DNA of 64,000 nucleotides from the NCBI RefSeq assembly GCF_963855985.1, contig NC_087099.1, positions 6,974,001 through 7,038,000 of the forward strand, read 5' to 3'. Positions 43,401 to 50,430 of the stretch are shown here, piece by piece (the first letter of the stretch is position 1; the number at the start of each line of letters is the position of its first letter). The position numbers were made by a program, and so were the translations under genes. The notes beneath the pieces are model-generated. The model was not told where the DNA came from, ran no database searches, and saw only the letters and a program-made list of their open reading frames with translations. Source of the stretch: Ostrinia nubilalis. Lineage: Eukaryota; Arthropoda; Insecta; Lepidoptera; Crambidae.

Positions 43401-46400
43401 ATTTTCGCCTTTGTGGTATTAGGCGGACCGCATAAATGGGAAAAAAAATCGTGTGTTCCATTTAACGATTAATCGATCTTCCAACTTGCACTAAGTTCTA
43501 GGTATGACCACAATTCTGTAGTCAAAGAGGTCCCAGATAGAGTCCAAAATGCCACTGATTGTTTGTCTAGGGACAACTGTTCTATGGATGGAAGATTCCT
43601 AATTGTAGGTAGGTACAGGTAGATAAAGCGTTGACAAATTAAATCTTAGTTAAGGGTTTTGATCTAATAAAATCTGTTTAACTTTGTGTTTATGTTATCA
43701 GATCTTAAAATGAATGCCGTATTGTATTGTGCAACGAAAGTATTTTTTTTTAAACACGAGTAGGGTGTCAATGCCTGTAACTCTTTCCACTCGTAAACCC
43801 TGCTCGGAGTCAAATTAGCCGCGCACTAGAGTCCAGTTGTCGCACTACGTTACTGATGGGGCGCATGGATTGACGTCACCTTTGTGGTATTAGGTAGACC
43901 GTACAAGTACCATTTTTGTTTATGGTTTTTCACCAAACCATTAATTGACCTACATTCTAAAAGAAATAATTATTATTGTAATTGTTTGTAATAGTTTAGG
44001 TTTACATATTTATGCTATTTTATTATCTGTTTTTTTTTTCACTCAATGCACCGACCGTAACCCAGTGCTCCAAAGGTCAAGTACTGAAATCTACCGTCGT
44101 GGCATACTCACTAGGCCGTGACTATGCTAATTGGGGTCTATTTAGCACATTTTTTGTTTTTAATTATCTTTCTTTTTTTACTCTTTTTCTTATGTTAAAT
44201 TGTGTGCCAAATAAAAAATATTTCTGTTCTATTCAATCATTATTTCGATTACCATTAAATAATTAAATAAAAACTGTCTAACTTCAAACTGAATAAGCAT
44301 GAGGTATTAAGAACTTTAAAATGTACTTAATTATAATTAAAACAAAAAACATGTAAACGGGTCTTCACTAGTCACTCAATAGAGTCCATTAAATGCAACT
44401 TACCGGAAAATTACTAAATGCAATGTCCGTACCAACTACCTACCTATGAAACGTGCCTCCGTTCAAAGTTAGCCCTGTTTACCATGACAAGATCTCACGT
44501 TGATTCGACGCGTTTGATAAACTTTAATGCTGTTCGCCCACATGAGTCAATATCCCAATCCAGACAAATAGGTCAAGCCATCAGTGTTGCCACCTCTGAT
44601 TTTTTTTACCCTAACGTTTGGCGAATTTACCCTAAATTAGGCTATTTTATTTTTTTACCCCATTTTTTTGATAAAAGCAAATCTATTTACGTAATTATAA
44701 CTTAACTAGTATTTAACTACTACGGTTTCCAAACATTCTTGGAATGCATCCATACCTAGTAGTCATAGAAATGTAATCTGCAGTATTTTTCCTCTTAAAA
44801 TCGTACGTTTTATTGAAAAATTTGTATAATTCTTTTACCCTGAAAAATACCCTGAATTTAGGGTAAAATACCCTAATGTGGGGACACTACAAGCCATGTC
44901 TTCGCTCCCGGCCATCAAGTTTGGCCCACGTCACGTTCAACACGCTCACATTTTCTTTGATCATACAAAACCAGTCTAATGAACATACCTACAAACGGTC
45001 GCGGCAATTGGGTCTAATACTTTTTGTGTTATTTTCAAATATTTTTTAAACATAATCCTATTTTTATATTATGGCATTGTTTGGAATGTGCCTTTTCGCA
45101 ATTACCTTAAGAAAACACTCACTCCCGTATTTACAAACATTACTATGAGATCTCACAGTGCTCGTGGACGTACAGGGTCACACACAAACCAATCACAGAG
45201 CTCTATTTAACACTGTGCGTTCGATTTGCTGCTTCACTTAAGCAAGCTTCGTTTGTGAATACGGGCGTTACTTTCAAATCGGTTAATTTAAAAAAAAAAT
45301 CTAGTAATAGGGGGTCAGTAATAATTTTTTATTTTCAAATTACTCAATTCAAAAGAATCCGGCCATAGAGTTCGAGGAAGATATTAACAGGCTGCGAGTT
45401 TCAGTCCAAAGTATTCGTATCAAAAAAGAGTTAGTGGAGCGCTTTGTTAGCTAAGTGAAACGTTTCTGTTAGGCAACTTCAAGGAAGAAAAAGAGGGCAA
45501 GAGTTGTCTTTTATTGGCTAACTTAGAAGTAAGATCAGTTATTGGAACAGTGAATGAATTTGATTTGACAACCGAAGGAGAGTTATGATTTTTGATTTCT
45601 TGGGTACACTCTTGTTGTATCTTAAAGAATAATTTTGTTACTTATTTGTAGTCATGCGCAGTGTTTGCTTCAGAAGAATTTGTAAGTATTTCTTCAGCAG
45701 AATAATTACCCATTAGAATGTAACTTTAAATCAATAACATAAAACTCCCCATTACTTCCATTCGAGTAATTATTGTCAAGTCATTGATTAAAAATAATGA
45801 TATATGTACTTATTTAAAAAAAATAGTTTATGTACTTATTTGAATTTCCTAAGCTTTTATCGATAACTATTATAATGGGATGACATCCATAACCAGTTAA
45901 TCATAACTAGTTACTAAGAGCTCGGGTGTGTAATCACCACGCGCCAATCAGAACTGCCCAAAACCAATTACATCAAAGACCTTTGTCCAGCAATAGGCTC
46001 TAATGGCCGCTGCTTCGCTTCAAAGCTGCGCTCCGAGCGTCCACAGTCCACGCTAGGTTTTTCATTTTCTTTGAGCATACCAAACTAGCCTAATGAACAC
46101 GGAAACATAACGGCAATTTGCGTGCCGTACTATCGCGACACTCGCACAGATTCCACGGAATCCAATAATTCCCTTTTGAATATTCTATGGCTCATCCAGC
46201 AAAAAGCTAATCCGCTGAAAAATGGGTTATAGATATCAGAGTTGGCGCAGGCACGTCGGAAAAATATGCCAATTGTTTGCCGGCGTATGAGCCCGCGGCA
46301 TTAATAACGGCATTTAAATAATAAATTTCAGCTTTATTGATGTTTTAATTGCTTTCGCAGCTCTTTACAGCCAACTAGCGGAGCGTCGAGTGAACAGTAA

Positions 46401-47493
46401 TGATCCACTGAGGACTCGTTTTGAATTTCATTGTGCAAATAGCGACAAATTAATTCTATTAATGTTTTTAACTTCGCTCCATTGTAGTACTCGTAGTATC
46501 GATTTAAACTCCCCCAAAACTTATGTAACGAATAACTTCCCCTATAGTATCTGATCCAGTCACGGTTGTATTCATAAAGTAATAAATAATGTGTAGAGAT
46601 TGATTGCTACGAGCGAAGCAAACTTCGTTAATAAATTACTCATGGGGCTTAAATTGTTTGAAGCTTCAAGATTATGTAAATTGATTGTGGATATTAAAAA
46701 AATATATTTCAAGATAGTGTACAACTTATATCGATATTTTAGGAGAAATTTCTTTTTAAAGAAACCCAAAGGGAATTAAAACATATTCTAAAATTGTTTC
46801 ATCATTGAATAAGTTACCGCGTTCATCACGATAACCTATTCATAAGTTATCATACATCAATCAAAGGCCAATCATTGACCTTTGTCCGGTACCGTCGATT
46901 ACGAACTTAATTTACTAATAAATGAATCGTGACGTCAATACTGTGCTATAATAGGTATGAATATTATGAAAACAAAATAACTAAAAAATAAAACAAAAAC
47001 AAGCGCATTAAATCAATGAATCCCAAACAATAGTTTCACGGTTCAACCGAATAACTGCGAATGCGGTGGCGAGGGCAGTCGCCGAGTGTTTACAAACTTG
47101 TGAGACATGTATCTCGCATCACGAACTTTGTGTTAAATAGATTCTAAACTTCTCAAGCGAGACACTAGAGAGGTACATTGCAAACGCATTAGCTCGGGAT
47201 TTATTGAGATGCATCTTTGTTTACGCTTTCACGACGAGAACCAATGCAAACTCATACAAATGGATCATAAGCTCCGTTAGCAGCACAGAAAATAAAAAGC
47301 GAAACGCTCAAACTTTCACAAAAGCTACGCAAACATTGTTGCAAAACAATTAACTTCTGCAAAGTAATGCGCAATACTTAAGGTTCCATGTTTATTTCCA
47401 TAACTTACCATCGGACGACGTGACAGCACATCTAATGATAAGTAGCAAAACAAACGCCGTCGTCGATCGCGACACCAATCTTCGACCGTTCAT
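4368..47493 (-). CDS. DIP: DIP-family (Dpr-interacting / lachesin-like) three-Ig cell adhesion receptor, 10 coding exons
   Basis: Joining 47409-47493, 24645-24748, 18216-18423, 16374-16529, 13202-13330, 6847-6984, 6489-6638, 6149-6217, 5433-5516 and 4368-4453 on the minus strand gives 1209 bases, 402 residues plus TGA, with no internal stop. Seen: hydrophobic signal core at residues 13-20; Ig1 Cys54-Trp66-Cys115 with DRGWYMCQV; Ig2 Cys158-Trp170-Cys208 with YLCIASNGVPPS; Ig3 Cys251-Trp263-Cys307 with YRCVAKNSLGE; N-glycosylation sequons at N41, N141, N153 and N192; a Lys/Arg-rich stalk near 340-355; and a hydrophobic tail at 391-401 after a small-residue stretch (S381-T385) that suits a GPI omega site. 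Known: insect DIPs are neuronal surface proteins that pair with Dpr proteins in synaptic matching. The VNVVDGE, FPPMLSIPNQLE and INYWTT signatures suggest the alpha/beta/gamma side of the family, but I cannot fix the paralogue. An extra cysteine, C180, lies in Ig2. Confidence 0.95.
5262..5391 (-). mobile_element. LINE 3' fragment in intron 9
   Basis: Antisense to the plus strand, this is a diverged copy of the same LINE end as at 3166-3262 (plus-strand 'CATCATCATTTCAGCCCCAG ... TGAACATAGACCTCCCCCAA'). It is longer at its 5' side, where codons for the GSMKALDAGF-type segment can be read. Frames are broken. It sits in the 979-bp intron between exons 10 and 9. Confidence 0.75.
5433..5516 (-). 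CDS. DIP: DIP gene coding exon 9: basic then acidic stalk
   Basis: The exon encodes residues 347-374: GKNRPRVRDSSAENRVLGDY, then ELEEWREY. The acidic EEWR motif recurs in the C-terminal region of related DIPs as I recall them, which supports the exon despite its short length. The acceptor is TTTTTCCTCAG and the donor GTAATT. Phase 1 on both sides; 84 bases, so it too could be skipped in frame. Confidence 0.88.
5517..6148 (-). other. Intron 8 of the DIP gene (632 bp)
   Basis: AT-rich intron with consensus ends and no repeat or open frame that I recognise. Confidence 0.8.
6149..6217 (-). CDS. DIP: DIP gene coding exon 8: Thr/Asn/Pro-rich stalk
   Basis: The exon encodes residues 324-346: EIPAPSTVSTTDNNVPTN, then PPRKK. 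It has low complexity and no Ig fold, as expected of the juxtamembrane stalk of DIPs. The acceptor is CGTTTGTTGCAG and the donor GTAAAA, a weak donor that might allow alternative use. Phase 1 on both sides means skipping this 69-base exon would keep the frame. Confidence 0.88.
6489..6638 (-). CDS. DIP: DIP gene coding exon 7: second part of Ig3
   Basis: The exon encodes residues 274-323: GEKYTTTYFDDNYSRKMKLT, then Cys307 in SSYRCVAKNSLGETDGLIRL, which closes Ig3. The acceptor is TGTCGACAG and the donor GTACGT. Phase is 1 in and 1 out. The end RLD joins the next exon as DEIPAP, matching the family's linker after Ig3. Confidence 0.95.
6847..6984 (-). CDS. DIP: DIP gene coding exon 6: first part of Ig3
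   Basis: The exon encodes residues 228-273: FPPMLSIPNQLEAAYIGQDV, Cys251 in LECHTEAYP, and Trp263 in SINYWTTDRGDMIIS. The acceptor is CTTTGATTAG, with an A rather than C at -3 but a pyrimidine-rich tract. The donor is GTAAGT. Phase is 1 in and 1 out. The following intron is only about 208 bp. Confidence 0.95.
9062..10507. mobile_element. Fold-back element, ~610-bp inverted arms around a 231-bp centre
   Basis: Arm 9062-9673 reappears inverted at 9905-10507 with only scattered differences. Outer ends read ATAGGCCAGTA on both sides, and inner ends GGTTCGACGCCA. The centre, 9674-9904, is unique. It lies exactly at the junction between the second and third tandem units, which dates it as a later insertion. 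Two open frames persist in both arms (see findings) but match no family I know. No transposase is present. I cannot define a clean target duplication. Confidence 0.82.
10534..10702. mobile_element. 169-bp Harbinger-like MITE with TTA duplication
   Basis: Ends are GAGTAGGCGCACACCGATG and, on the other strand, GAGCACACCATTGATTTTT, continuing into a shared GGCCGATAGTT. TTA flanks it at 10531-10533 and 10703-10705, the 3-bp target size of PIF/Harbinger elements. It has no coding capacity and interrupts the third tandem unit. Confidence 0.75.
12281..12414. mobile_element. 134-bp MITE, family GAGCCAAAGCACACGATGCG, TAA duplication
   Basis: The left end GAGCCAAAGCACACGATGCG is matched inverted by the right end (GAACCAAGCACACGATGCGT on the other strand). 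TAA flanks both sides (12278-12280, 12415-12417). A longer relative lies at 41540-41852. It is unusually GC-rich for this intron. Confidence 0.75.
13202..13330 (-). CDS. DIP: DIP gene coding exon 5: second part of Ig2
   Basis: The exon encodes residues 185-227: VNVVDGENLTISKVSRLHMG, then YLCIASNGVPPSISKRVVLM with Cys208, the hallmark end of DIP Ig2. The acceptor is TTTGTTGCAG and the donor GTGAGT, one base after the CAG. Phase is 1 in and 1 out. The sequon at N192 lies here. The final T joins the next exon to make Phe228, giving the conserved VQFPP linker. Confidence 0.95.
14707..14793. mobile_element. MITE of the AAGGCTGAGTTGCACCATC family (copy 1)
   Basis: About 87 bp with ends TAAGGCTGAGTTG and the inverse CAACTCAGCCTAA. 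Its interior holds GTCAAACTCCATA and AACACCGGTTATCG, shared with copies at 29267-29391, 30693-30814 and 48841-48964. This copy is shortened: the second TTTAAC block before the right end is missing. Confidence 0.8.
15357..15423 (-). repeat. tRNA-like segment, probably a SINE head
   Basis: On the minus strand TGGCCAGGTGG (15405-15415) fits a pol III A box. GGTTTGAATTC (15361-15371) fits a degraded B box, with normal spacing between them. The pattern GGTTCGCGTACCTGA is typical of tRNA-derived SINEs. Acceptor pairing is poor, so it is not a working tRNA gene. Confidence 0.5.
16374..16529 (-). CDS. DIP: DIP gene coding exon 4: first part of Ig2
   Basis: The exon encodes residues 133-184: VPPVIIDNMTSTDMVVREG, Cys158 in MVCRATGYPEP, and Trp170 in MWRREDGQE. 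The acceptor is TTTTTTCACAG and the donor GTAAGT; the phase is 1 in and 1 out. Two sequons (N141, N153) lie here. An extra cysteine (C180, in EFNCNGES) sits near the exon end, outside the canonical disulphide pair. Confidence 0.95.
16530..18215 (-). other. Intron 3 of the DIP gene (1.7 kb)
   Basis: AT-rich, and I recognise no repeat in it. An open frame read on the plus strand into this intron overlaps exon 4 antisense and is not a gene. Confidence 0.75.
18216..18423 (-). CDS. DIP: DIP gene coding exon 3: C-terminal half of Ig1
   Basis: The exon encodes residues 64-132. It starts VAWVRVDTQTILSIH with the core Trp66 and ends DRGWYMCQVNTDP...GYLQVV with Cys115. This is the Dpr-binding Ig domain in the family. 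The acceptor TTACAG precedes 18423 and the donor GTAAG lies at 18211-18215. It enters in phase 0 and leaves in phase 1. This is the longest exon of the gene and one of the most recognisable. Confidence 0.96.
18515..18602 (+). mobile_element. LINE 3' fragment (plus strand)
   Basis: Plus-strand GCTGGATTCAGGC ... GAGGGAGGCCCATGTTCAG ... GTGGACGTTCTGTGGCTGAA is the same LINE terminus as at 3166-3262, here in the opposite orientation to the host gene, with a GATGATGGTG tail. Frame breaks make it a dead scrap. Confidence 0.75.
21021..21428 (-). pseudogene. LINE ORF2 C-terminus, one nonsense codon
   Basis: Minus-strand reading gives MGLIRRLTVTQRAMERAMLG, RRRTKVTDIARRIAKIKCQW, RRSVGRPPTRWTDDLV and LWKTLGEAFVQQWTSFG, then the natural stop at 21036-21038, followed by a GAAC-repeat tail (21021-21033). 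This is the end of a LINE reverse transcriptase ORF widespread in Lepidoptera. Only one in-frame stop breaks it: TAG right after ARRDDGR at about 21219, where a Trp codon is usual. The 5' part of the element is missing (5' truncation). Frames are otherwise intact, so the insertion is fairly young compared with the other LINE scraps here. Confidence 0.88.
21880..22760 (-). mobile_element. Probable degenerate LINE region
   Basis: Minus-strand text at about 21960-22040 reads YDRSLWRNTICGRDPHQ then stop, with a run of Glu codons; this resembles LINE ORF ends. Around 22560-22700 it reads GGWAAASFQVLYYHTGTTNQ, also of retroelement flavour. Frames are broken and element borders are not clear. Two different remnants may be side by side. 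Confidence 0.45.
24235..24370. mobile_element. 136-bp Harbinger-like MITE, TTA duplication
   Basis: Ends GGCCCGATTCGACCAAAC and, on the other strand, GGGTGGATTCGACCAAAC. TTA flanks at 24232-24234 and 24371-24373. Non-coding. Confidence 0.82.
24645..24748 (-). CDS. DIP: DIP gene coding exon 2: N-terminal half of Ig1
   Basis: The exon encodes residues 29-63 and contains PRFVEPVPNVTVTVGRDALL and the first Ig1 cysteine (C54 in LLACVVE). The acceptor is TTGTTCCAG just upstream of 24748. The donor is GTAATA, weaker than GTAAGT. The exon ends exactly at a codon boundary (phase 0), after the GYK that precedes VAW in this family. The sequon at N41 is in this exon. Confidence 0.95.
24858..25062 (+). 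repeat. Lepidopteran interspersed repeat, 'CTTTTGCCCGCGGCTTC' type
   Basis: Starts ACTAGCTTTTGCCCGCGGCT, contains AAATCCGTTCAGTACTTTTT and GTGAAAGAGTAACAAAC, and ends CATTTATAATATTAGTGAGA. I know this as a very abundant lepidopteran repeat, probably a LINE tail; the exact family is not certain. Small pieces of the same type occur near 8055-8078 (inverted) and 58020-58050. Confidence 0.75.
25215..25697 (+). repeat. Lepidopteran interspersed repeat, 'GCGGCCGCCCGCGACTTCG' type
   Basis: Starts with GCGGCCGCCCGCGACTTCGT, has AAATCCGTCGAGTAGTTTTT and CATACAGACAGACAAAAATT, and ends ACCTCTCTACAGATTTATTA. It is near full length for this family. A segment is duplicated inside it: CCCGCTAA(C/T)TCCCGTTCCC at about 25313 and 25444. 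Confidence 0.75.
28560..29090. promoter_or_regulatory. Less AT-rich patch with homeodomain and POU sites, candidate enhancer
   Basis: Complex, non-repeat sequence unlike its AT-rich surroundings. At its end it packs TAATTA (29046-29051), an exact octamer ATTTGCAT (29056-29063) and TTTAATTG (29066-29073) within 28 bases. Regulation of a neuronal gene by homeodomain/POU factors is plausible but only inferred; no conservation data are available. Confidence 0.3.
29267..29391. mobile_element. MITE of the AAGGCTGAGTTGCACCATC family (copy 2)
   Basis: Ends TTAGGCTGGGTTGCACCAT and the inverse GGTGGTGCAACTCAGCCTTAA. The interior has TTTGACAAACGTCAAAAAT and AACACCGGTTATCG. Full-length version of the copy at 14707-14793. 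Confidence 0.85.
29715..29933. mobile_element. 219-bp Harbinger-like MITE, TTA duplication
   Basis: Ends GGCCCGGTTTTTTGGATCGT and, inverted, GGCCCAGTTTTTTGATTCAT, both continuing into AGTTAAAATAAC. TTA flanks at 29712-29714 and 29934-29936. Non-coding. Confidence 0.88.
30693..30814. mobile_element. MITE of the AAGGCTGAGTTGCACCATC family (copy 3, inverted)
   Basis: Ends TAAGGCTGAGTTGCACCATC and the inverse GATGGTGCAACCCAGCCTAA. The interior is in the opposite orientation to copy 2 (ATAACCGGTGCTTTTTGTAT). It lies 1.3 kb from copy 2, so the two form an inverted pair. Confidence 0.85.
31547..31588. repeat. Heptanucleotide minisatellite (CCCACTG)n
   Basis: About six units of CCCACTG with single-base variants (CCCATTG, CCCACTA, CCCACAG) in a row. 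Confidence 0.85.
32699..33983. mobile_element. 1,285-bp non-autonomous DNA transposon with 8-bp target duplication
   Basis: ATAATGTT occurs at 32691-32698 and 33984-33991, exactly outside 78-bp inverted ends (32699-32776, 33906-33983) starting CCCTCTGGACACGTGGTCCG. Each end also folds on itself: CACGTGGTCCGA pairs with TCGGACCACGTG inside the same terminus. An 8-bp duplication is known for hAT and P elements; the ends match neither consensus I remember. No transposase frame. A second inverted pair lies inside (32937-33598). Confidence 0.88.
32937..33598. repeat. Inner inverted pair within the 1,285-bp element
   Basis: CCTTTTAGTTCAAACCAAAG ... GAACTTTCAGGAAAAAAA at 32937-32987 returns inverted at about 33546-33598. 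It may be a nested MITE or a subterminal repeat of the host element. Between them lie two TGACGTCA palindromes (33213-33220, 33250-33257). Confidence 0.65.
35455..35562. promoter_or_regulatory. CpG-dense patch inside intron 1
   Basis: A roughly 100-bp run of CpG-rich sequence in an AT-rich intron. It includes an exact 16-bp palindrome, GCGTCGGCGCCGACGC (35479-35494), followed by ATAAATATATCG at 35549. It could be an internal promoter, an enhancer core or a captured repeat. No coding frame I recognise. Confidence 0.25.
41540..41852. mobile_element. 313-bp fold-back MITE, family GAGCCAAAGCACACGATGCG
   Basis: Starts GAGCCAAAGCACACGATGCG and ends with the inverse (GCATCGTGTGCTTCGGCTC). Inner stretches AGCTTTGGTCTCGCGATCGC (41603-41622) and the inverse near 41770-41789 extend the palindrome beyond 100 bp per arm. 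Longer relative of 12281-12414. It makes a GC-rich island with spurious open frames on both strands. Confidence 0.8.
43300..43902. repeat. Diverged direct duplication of a ~130-bp segment
   Basis: 43300-43430 and 43776-43902 share, in the same order, AACTCTTTC, ATTAGCC, AGTGTCCA/AGAGTCCA, GCATGGATTGACG, CCTTTGTGGTATTAGG and GACCG. No terminal repeats are visible, so the source is unclear. Confidence 0.65.
44582..44889. mobile_element. 308-bp hAT-type MITE with 8-bp duplication CAAGCCAT
   Basis: CAAGCCAT is present at 44574-44581 and 44890-44897. Ends CAGTGTTGCCAC and, inverted, TAGTGTCCCCAC fit the hAT pattern. Near each end, ACCCTAA-type blocks (TTTACCCTAAATTAGG, TTTAGGGTAAAATACCCTAA) form subterminal repeats. 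Non-coding. Confidence 0.9.
44949..46100. repeat. Direct pair ATTTTCTTTGA(T/G)CATAC...TAATGAACA
   Basis: 44949-44985 and 46063-46100 agree over about 37 bases with few differences, 1.1 kb apart and in the same orientation. Similarity seems to continue weakly downstream (CGGCAATT). Origin unknown. Confidence 0.6.
45120..45270. mobile_element. ~150-bp MITE, ends CTCCCGTATTTACAAAC
   Basis: CACTCCCGTATTTACAAACA at the left and, inverted, GTAACGCCCGTATTCACAAA at the right. The interior is GC-richer and non-coding. No clear target duplication. Confidence 0.65.
47409..47493 (-). CDS. DIP: DIP gene coding exon 1: start codon and signal peptide
   Basis: The exon encodes residues 1-28, starting MNGRRLVSRSTTAFVLLLII, a typical basic n-region followed by a hydrophobic core and then SS at a likely cleavage zone. 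The start is supported by A at -3 (AAACCATGA) and by an in-frame TAA five codons upstream at about 47503-47505. The donor GTAAG lies at 47404-47408. The exon ends with one base of a codon (phase 1), which matches the next exon. It is isolated by a 22.7-kb intron, as is common for signal-peptide exons of insect Ig receptors. Confidence 0.88.
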
Positions 47494-47870
47494 GGTTTTA
47501 TAATTACTTTAACCCAGGGACATCGTAATTAACTTTTTCTAGTGTTAGAATTGTGTTGTCATGGCTGTCGGTGGGGCAACGGTGTGGGTTCATTCATCCG
47601 CCGGGGTAGGAATAGGTGTCATTAAATATTCATCGGTGAGTCGTGAGTTGAGTTGTTTGTCGAGATCGTTTCGAGCGAGCGCGGCGAGCGAGGCGTGGAG
47701 CGAGATGCGACTCGCGTGCTCGGAGCGCGTCCGCTGTGTACTGGCGGCGAGCGGGCCGCTTTGTCTAGCAGCGGGCCCGACGCGGCGCTTGCGTAGCCCC
47801 GCCTCGCTGGATGAAAGGACGGAACATTACCAGTATTTGTAACAGTTTGCGTCAAATTGATATAAATGGA
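47494..47870 (-). promoter_or_regulatory. Likely 5' UTR and promoter region of the DIP gene
   Basis: Directly upstream of the start codon, 47640-47815 is rich in CpG and clearly less AT-rich than its surroundings (runs such as GCGAGCGCGGCGAGCGAG on the plus strand). A minus-strand TATA-like TTTATATCAA lies at about 47855. No other gene start explains the patch. A 5' UTR intron is possible, so the promoter could also lie further upstream. Confidence 0.4.
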
Positions 47871-48840
47871 GACGGTTTTAATAAAGTGTAATTGACTTTT
47901 GCCGACTTTGCGTCGCATTAATTTCGACCACGTTAAGACGCCTCGGGCAGGTGCCGCGTTAAATACCACCGGAGGAAGTTCGCTTTTGGCCATGAATAAT
48001 CTTGAATTTAAATTAATGTTAATCAACGATGAGTTTTTAACTTCCGCTCAAATATCTCTGAGATTGAATTTTCCGCGTTTTGTAATCAAATTACTTTAGT
48101 TAAAACATAGTTTATTACAAAAAGTTAACTTTTAAACTTCTTTGACATGCGTATTTGACGTCATCGCGATCGTCACCGCGCGAAGCCTTGCATTTCCCCA
48201 TACAAATTAACCAAACGACACTTCTCTTCATTACGTAGCTGCGCTACTCTCAACAATGCAGCTGCATTTTGTAAAGTTATCATAATTTATTAACGTCGAA
48301 AAATATTGCGAGATGGCGTATTAAAAGATCAACATTATCTTTCTGCATCCACAAATAATTACAGGACTATTTTAATAAGTGTTAGGGGATTTTCTTCTAT
48401 TAGTAATGGACAATCGTGATCTCGTTTCTCGAGAACTTTTCTTTGCCCAAATTTCTGCATGTACGACCTGCCTACCATTGTTAATCCTCAGGCTGTACCG
48501 CTCGTTATTCTATGCTCGTCATTTCTGAATCGATCTCACAAAGGAACACTGACCATAACTCTCGAACACGAGCGATTCGACAGACAAACGGTCCAATTAG
48601 GTATGTCCAATTTCGAGAAAGAAGTCAATGGACGAATCCAACTCAGTTGGGCGTTCGGGAAACTACGTAATCACTGTTTACCTAACCTACCTCAGTGACT
48701 CAAGACAAAACGAGTGTGTTGCCATTGTTGAATACGAAGACAAAGACGGGCTCTCACTTAGGTCCTTGTGAAGACAGTTTATTATTATTAAGTGACCACA
48801 CAATAACGGTAATATTAATTACCTTATCAAACAATTACTT

Positions 48841-48964
48841 TTAGGCTTGGTTGCACCATCTTACTGTAACGATAACAACGATAACCGGTGTATTTTGTAT
48901 GGAGTTTGACAGATTTTTGAAGTTTGTTAAAGTCAAAATAAGATAGTGCAACCCCCCAGCCTTA
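48841..48964. mobile_element. MITE of the AAGGCTGAGTTGCACCATC family (copy 4)
   Basis: Ends TTAGGCTTGGTTGCACCATC and the inverse GATAGTGCAACCCCCCAGCC; interior ATAACCGGTGTATTTTGTAT. Same orientation as copy 3. Confidence 0.85.
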
Positions 48965-50249
48965 GTGTTTTTATACAAATAATTGTAGGCAAATGCCTAC
49001 ATACAAAATGTAGAGTTTGCATTAAGTAAATGAATGTTAAGGATTATTTAACTGAAACATTCGTTTCAGTATACCAAACCTATTGGGAAGCAGAGTAGGT
49101 TACATACCTACCTATTAGATTTTTGGGAACGACAAATTCTAAACTTTTTGTAAGGGTTTAAGTATAATGTGCTCTGAAAACGATCAAACAAAATGTTAGA
49201 TATTCAGAAAAGTAAGGACCTACTTACTATTTGCTAATTCCTAAGCTGCTTATATCCGAAAAACTTTTGAAGGGATTATGGTAAAAAGTTGTTTATACAA
49301 GAGATGAGCCGTTTGTAGGTCTGGAAATTTTCTAGAGTTCATTTTACGCCAACGAATTATACGGGTCAGGGGTTTTCAAACTTATAGTCCAACGGATCTC
49401 TACGTTAGCGCCTCATATGTATCCTTATATTTTTCATTTCATACAATTTCATTAACGCGCTGTAAATGTGATATTATCACAAACATAATGTAATATTATC
49501 CAAAACAAGGTGTATATTAATTGAATGAAACCCGCATCGACGAAATCTGAAAAAAACCGTGGAGAGTGAGAAAAATCTTAAAGCTACATAAAACTTTGCA
49601 TTTTATTCAAAAAAACATCATATTATATTGTTATCACTACATAAAACGTCAAAAGAGTTTAGCCCTCATGCATACATCGCACACAGAAGTGTATGAAATG
49701 TTTGTGTACCTAGTATTATTTTTGGATTTTTTACATTTCTGGCCAGCGTCTGTTAGTTCTACTTTAAATCTTTTTACGTTTTTTCCTATCTCTCGTCGTA
49801 AAGTTTGGGAATCACTGGTTTGAAACGAATGTAATTCCAGTATTCCGGTTAAAGAGCTCATTTACAGATAAATTATTTTTCTAGGTAAATGCGAAAATAT
49901 ATCACGATTAGACTCTCAACTTATTTGGTATTGGATATTTCTTTTCATGTACTCATTACATGTTAAAACCTGAATTACTATTAAGCTTGACAGAAATTAT
50001 CGTGCACAGCTCCGAATTGACTTAAACTGGTATAGAACTGCGTTATGTAAATATGATTAAATACTACAGTTACTAATAAGTTAAGGGATAGATCCTTGTT
50101 TGCTTAACCTAGAACTCAAGACTTTACCCAAACTTTGAAGCAAACTTATTGTTGGTAGATTCCAGACAAATGAAGTACTTTTAGATATTTTTAAACCTTA
50201 CATAGGTTATCTTTATGTGTCGTATGTGTGTACAGTTTCAGGCATAACA

Positions 50250-50430
50250 ATTCTCGAATGACGACCACGGGCCACTCGAGACTTCTACCTGGAACGTAGT
50301 GGAAGACGTGTAGTGTTGACTGACGATCTGGTGAAGGTCGCGGGAAGTAACTGCATGGGACAGCACAGGGCTGTTAGTTGTGGAAAACCTTTGTTCAGCA
50401 GTAGACGTTATTCAGCTGAAACTGATGAAA
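50250..50430 (+). mobile_element. LINE 3' fragment (plus strand)
   Basis: Plus-strand reading includes LTDDLVKVAGSNCMGQHRA, the same ORF2 end as at 21021-21428, with GTGGAAGACGTGTAGTG upstream. The rest is scrambled by indels, and a remnant of the FVQQW region follows. Confidence 0.75.

Larger units (their letters stand above)
24749..47408 (-). other. Intron 1 of the DIP gene (22.7 kb)
   Basis: The largest intron, between the signal-peptide exon and Ig1. It carries at least ten recognisable repeats, listed separately, and a few less AT-rich patches (28560-29090, 35455-35562, 36470-36860, 39890-40080). The stretches 25700-28560, 34000-35440, 37000-39890, 40100-41500, 41860-43290 and 46110-47400 show no gene or repeat I recognise. 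Large first introns of neuronal genes often carry enhancers; that is inference here. Confidence 0.75.

Noticed and set aside
47561..48026. Frames of 93 and 134 codons in the CpG-rich region
   Set aside because: Low-complexity Ala/Ser/Arg translation from CpG-rich DNA, best explained as 5' UTR or promoter.
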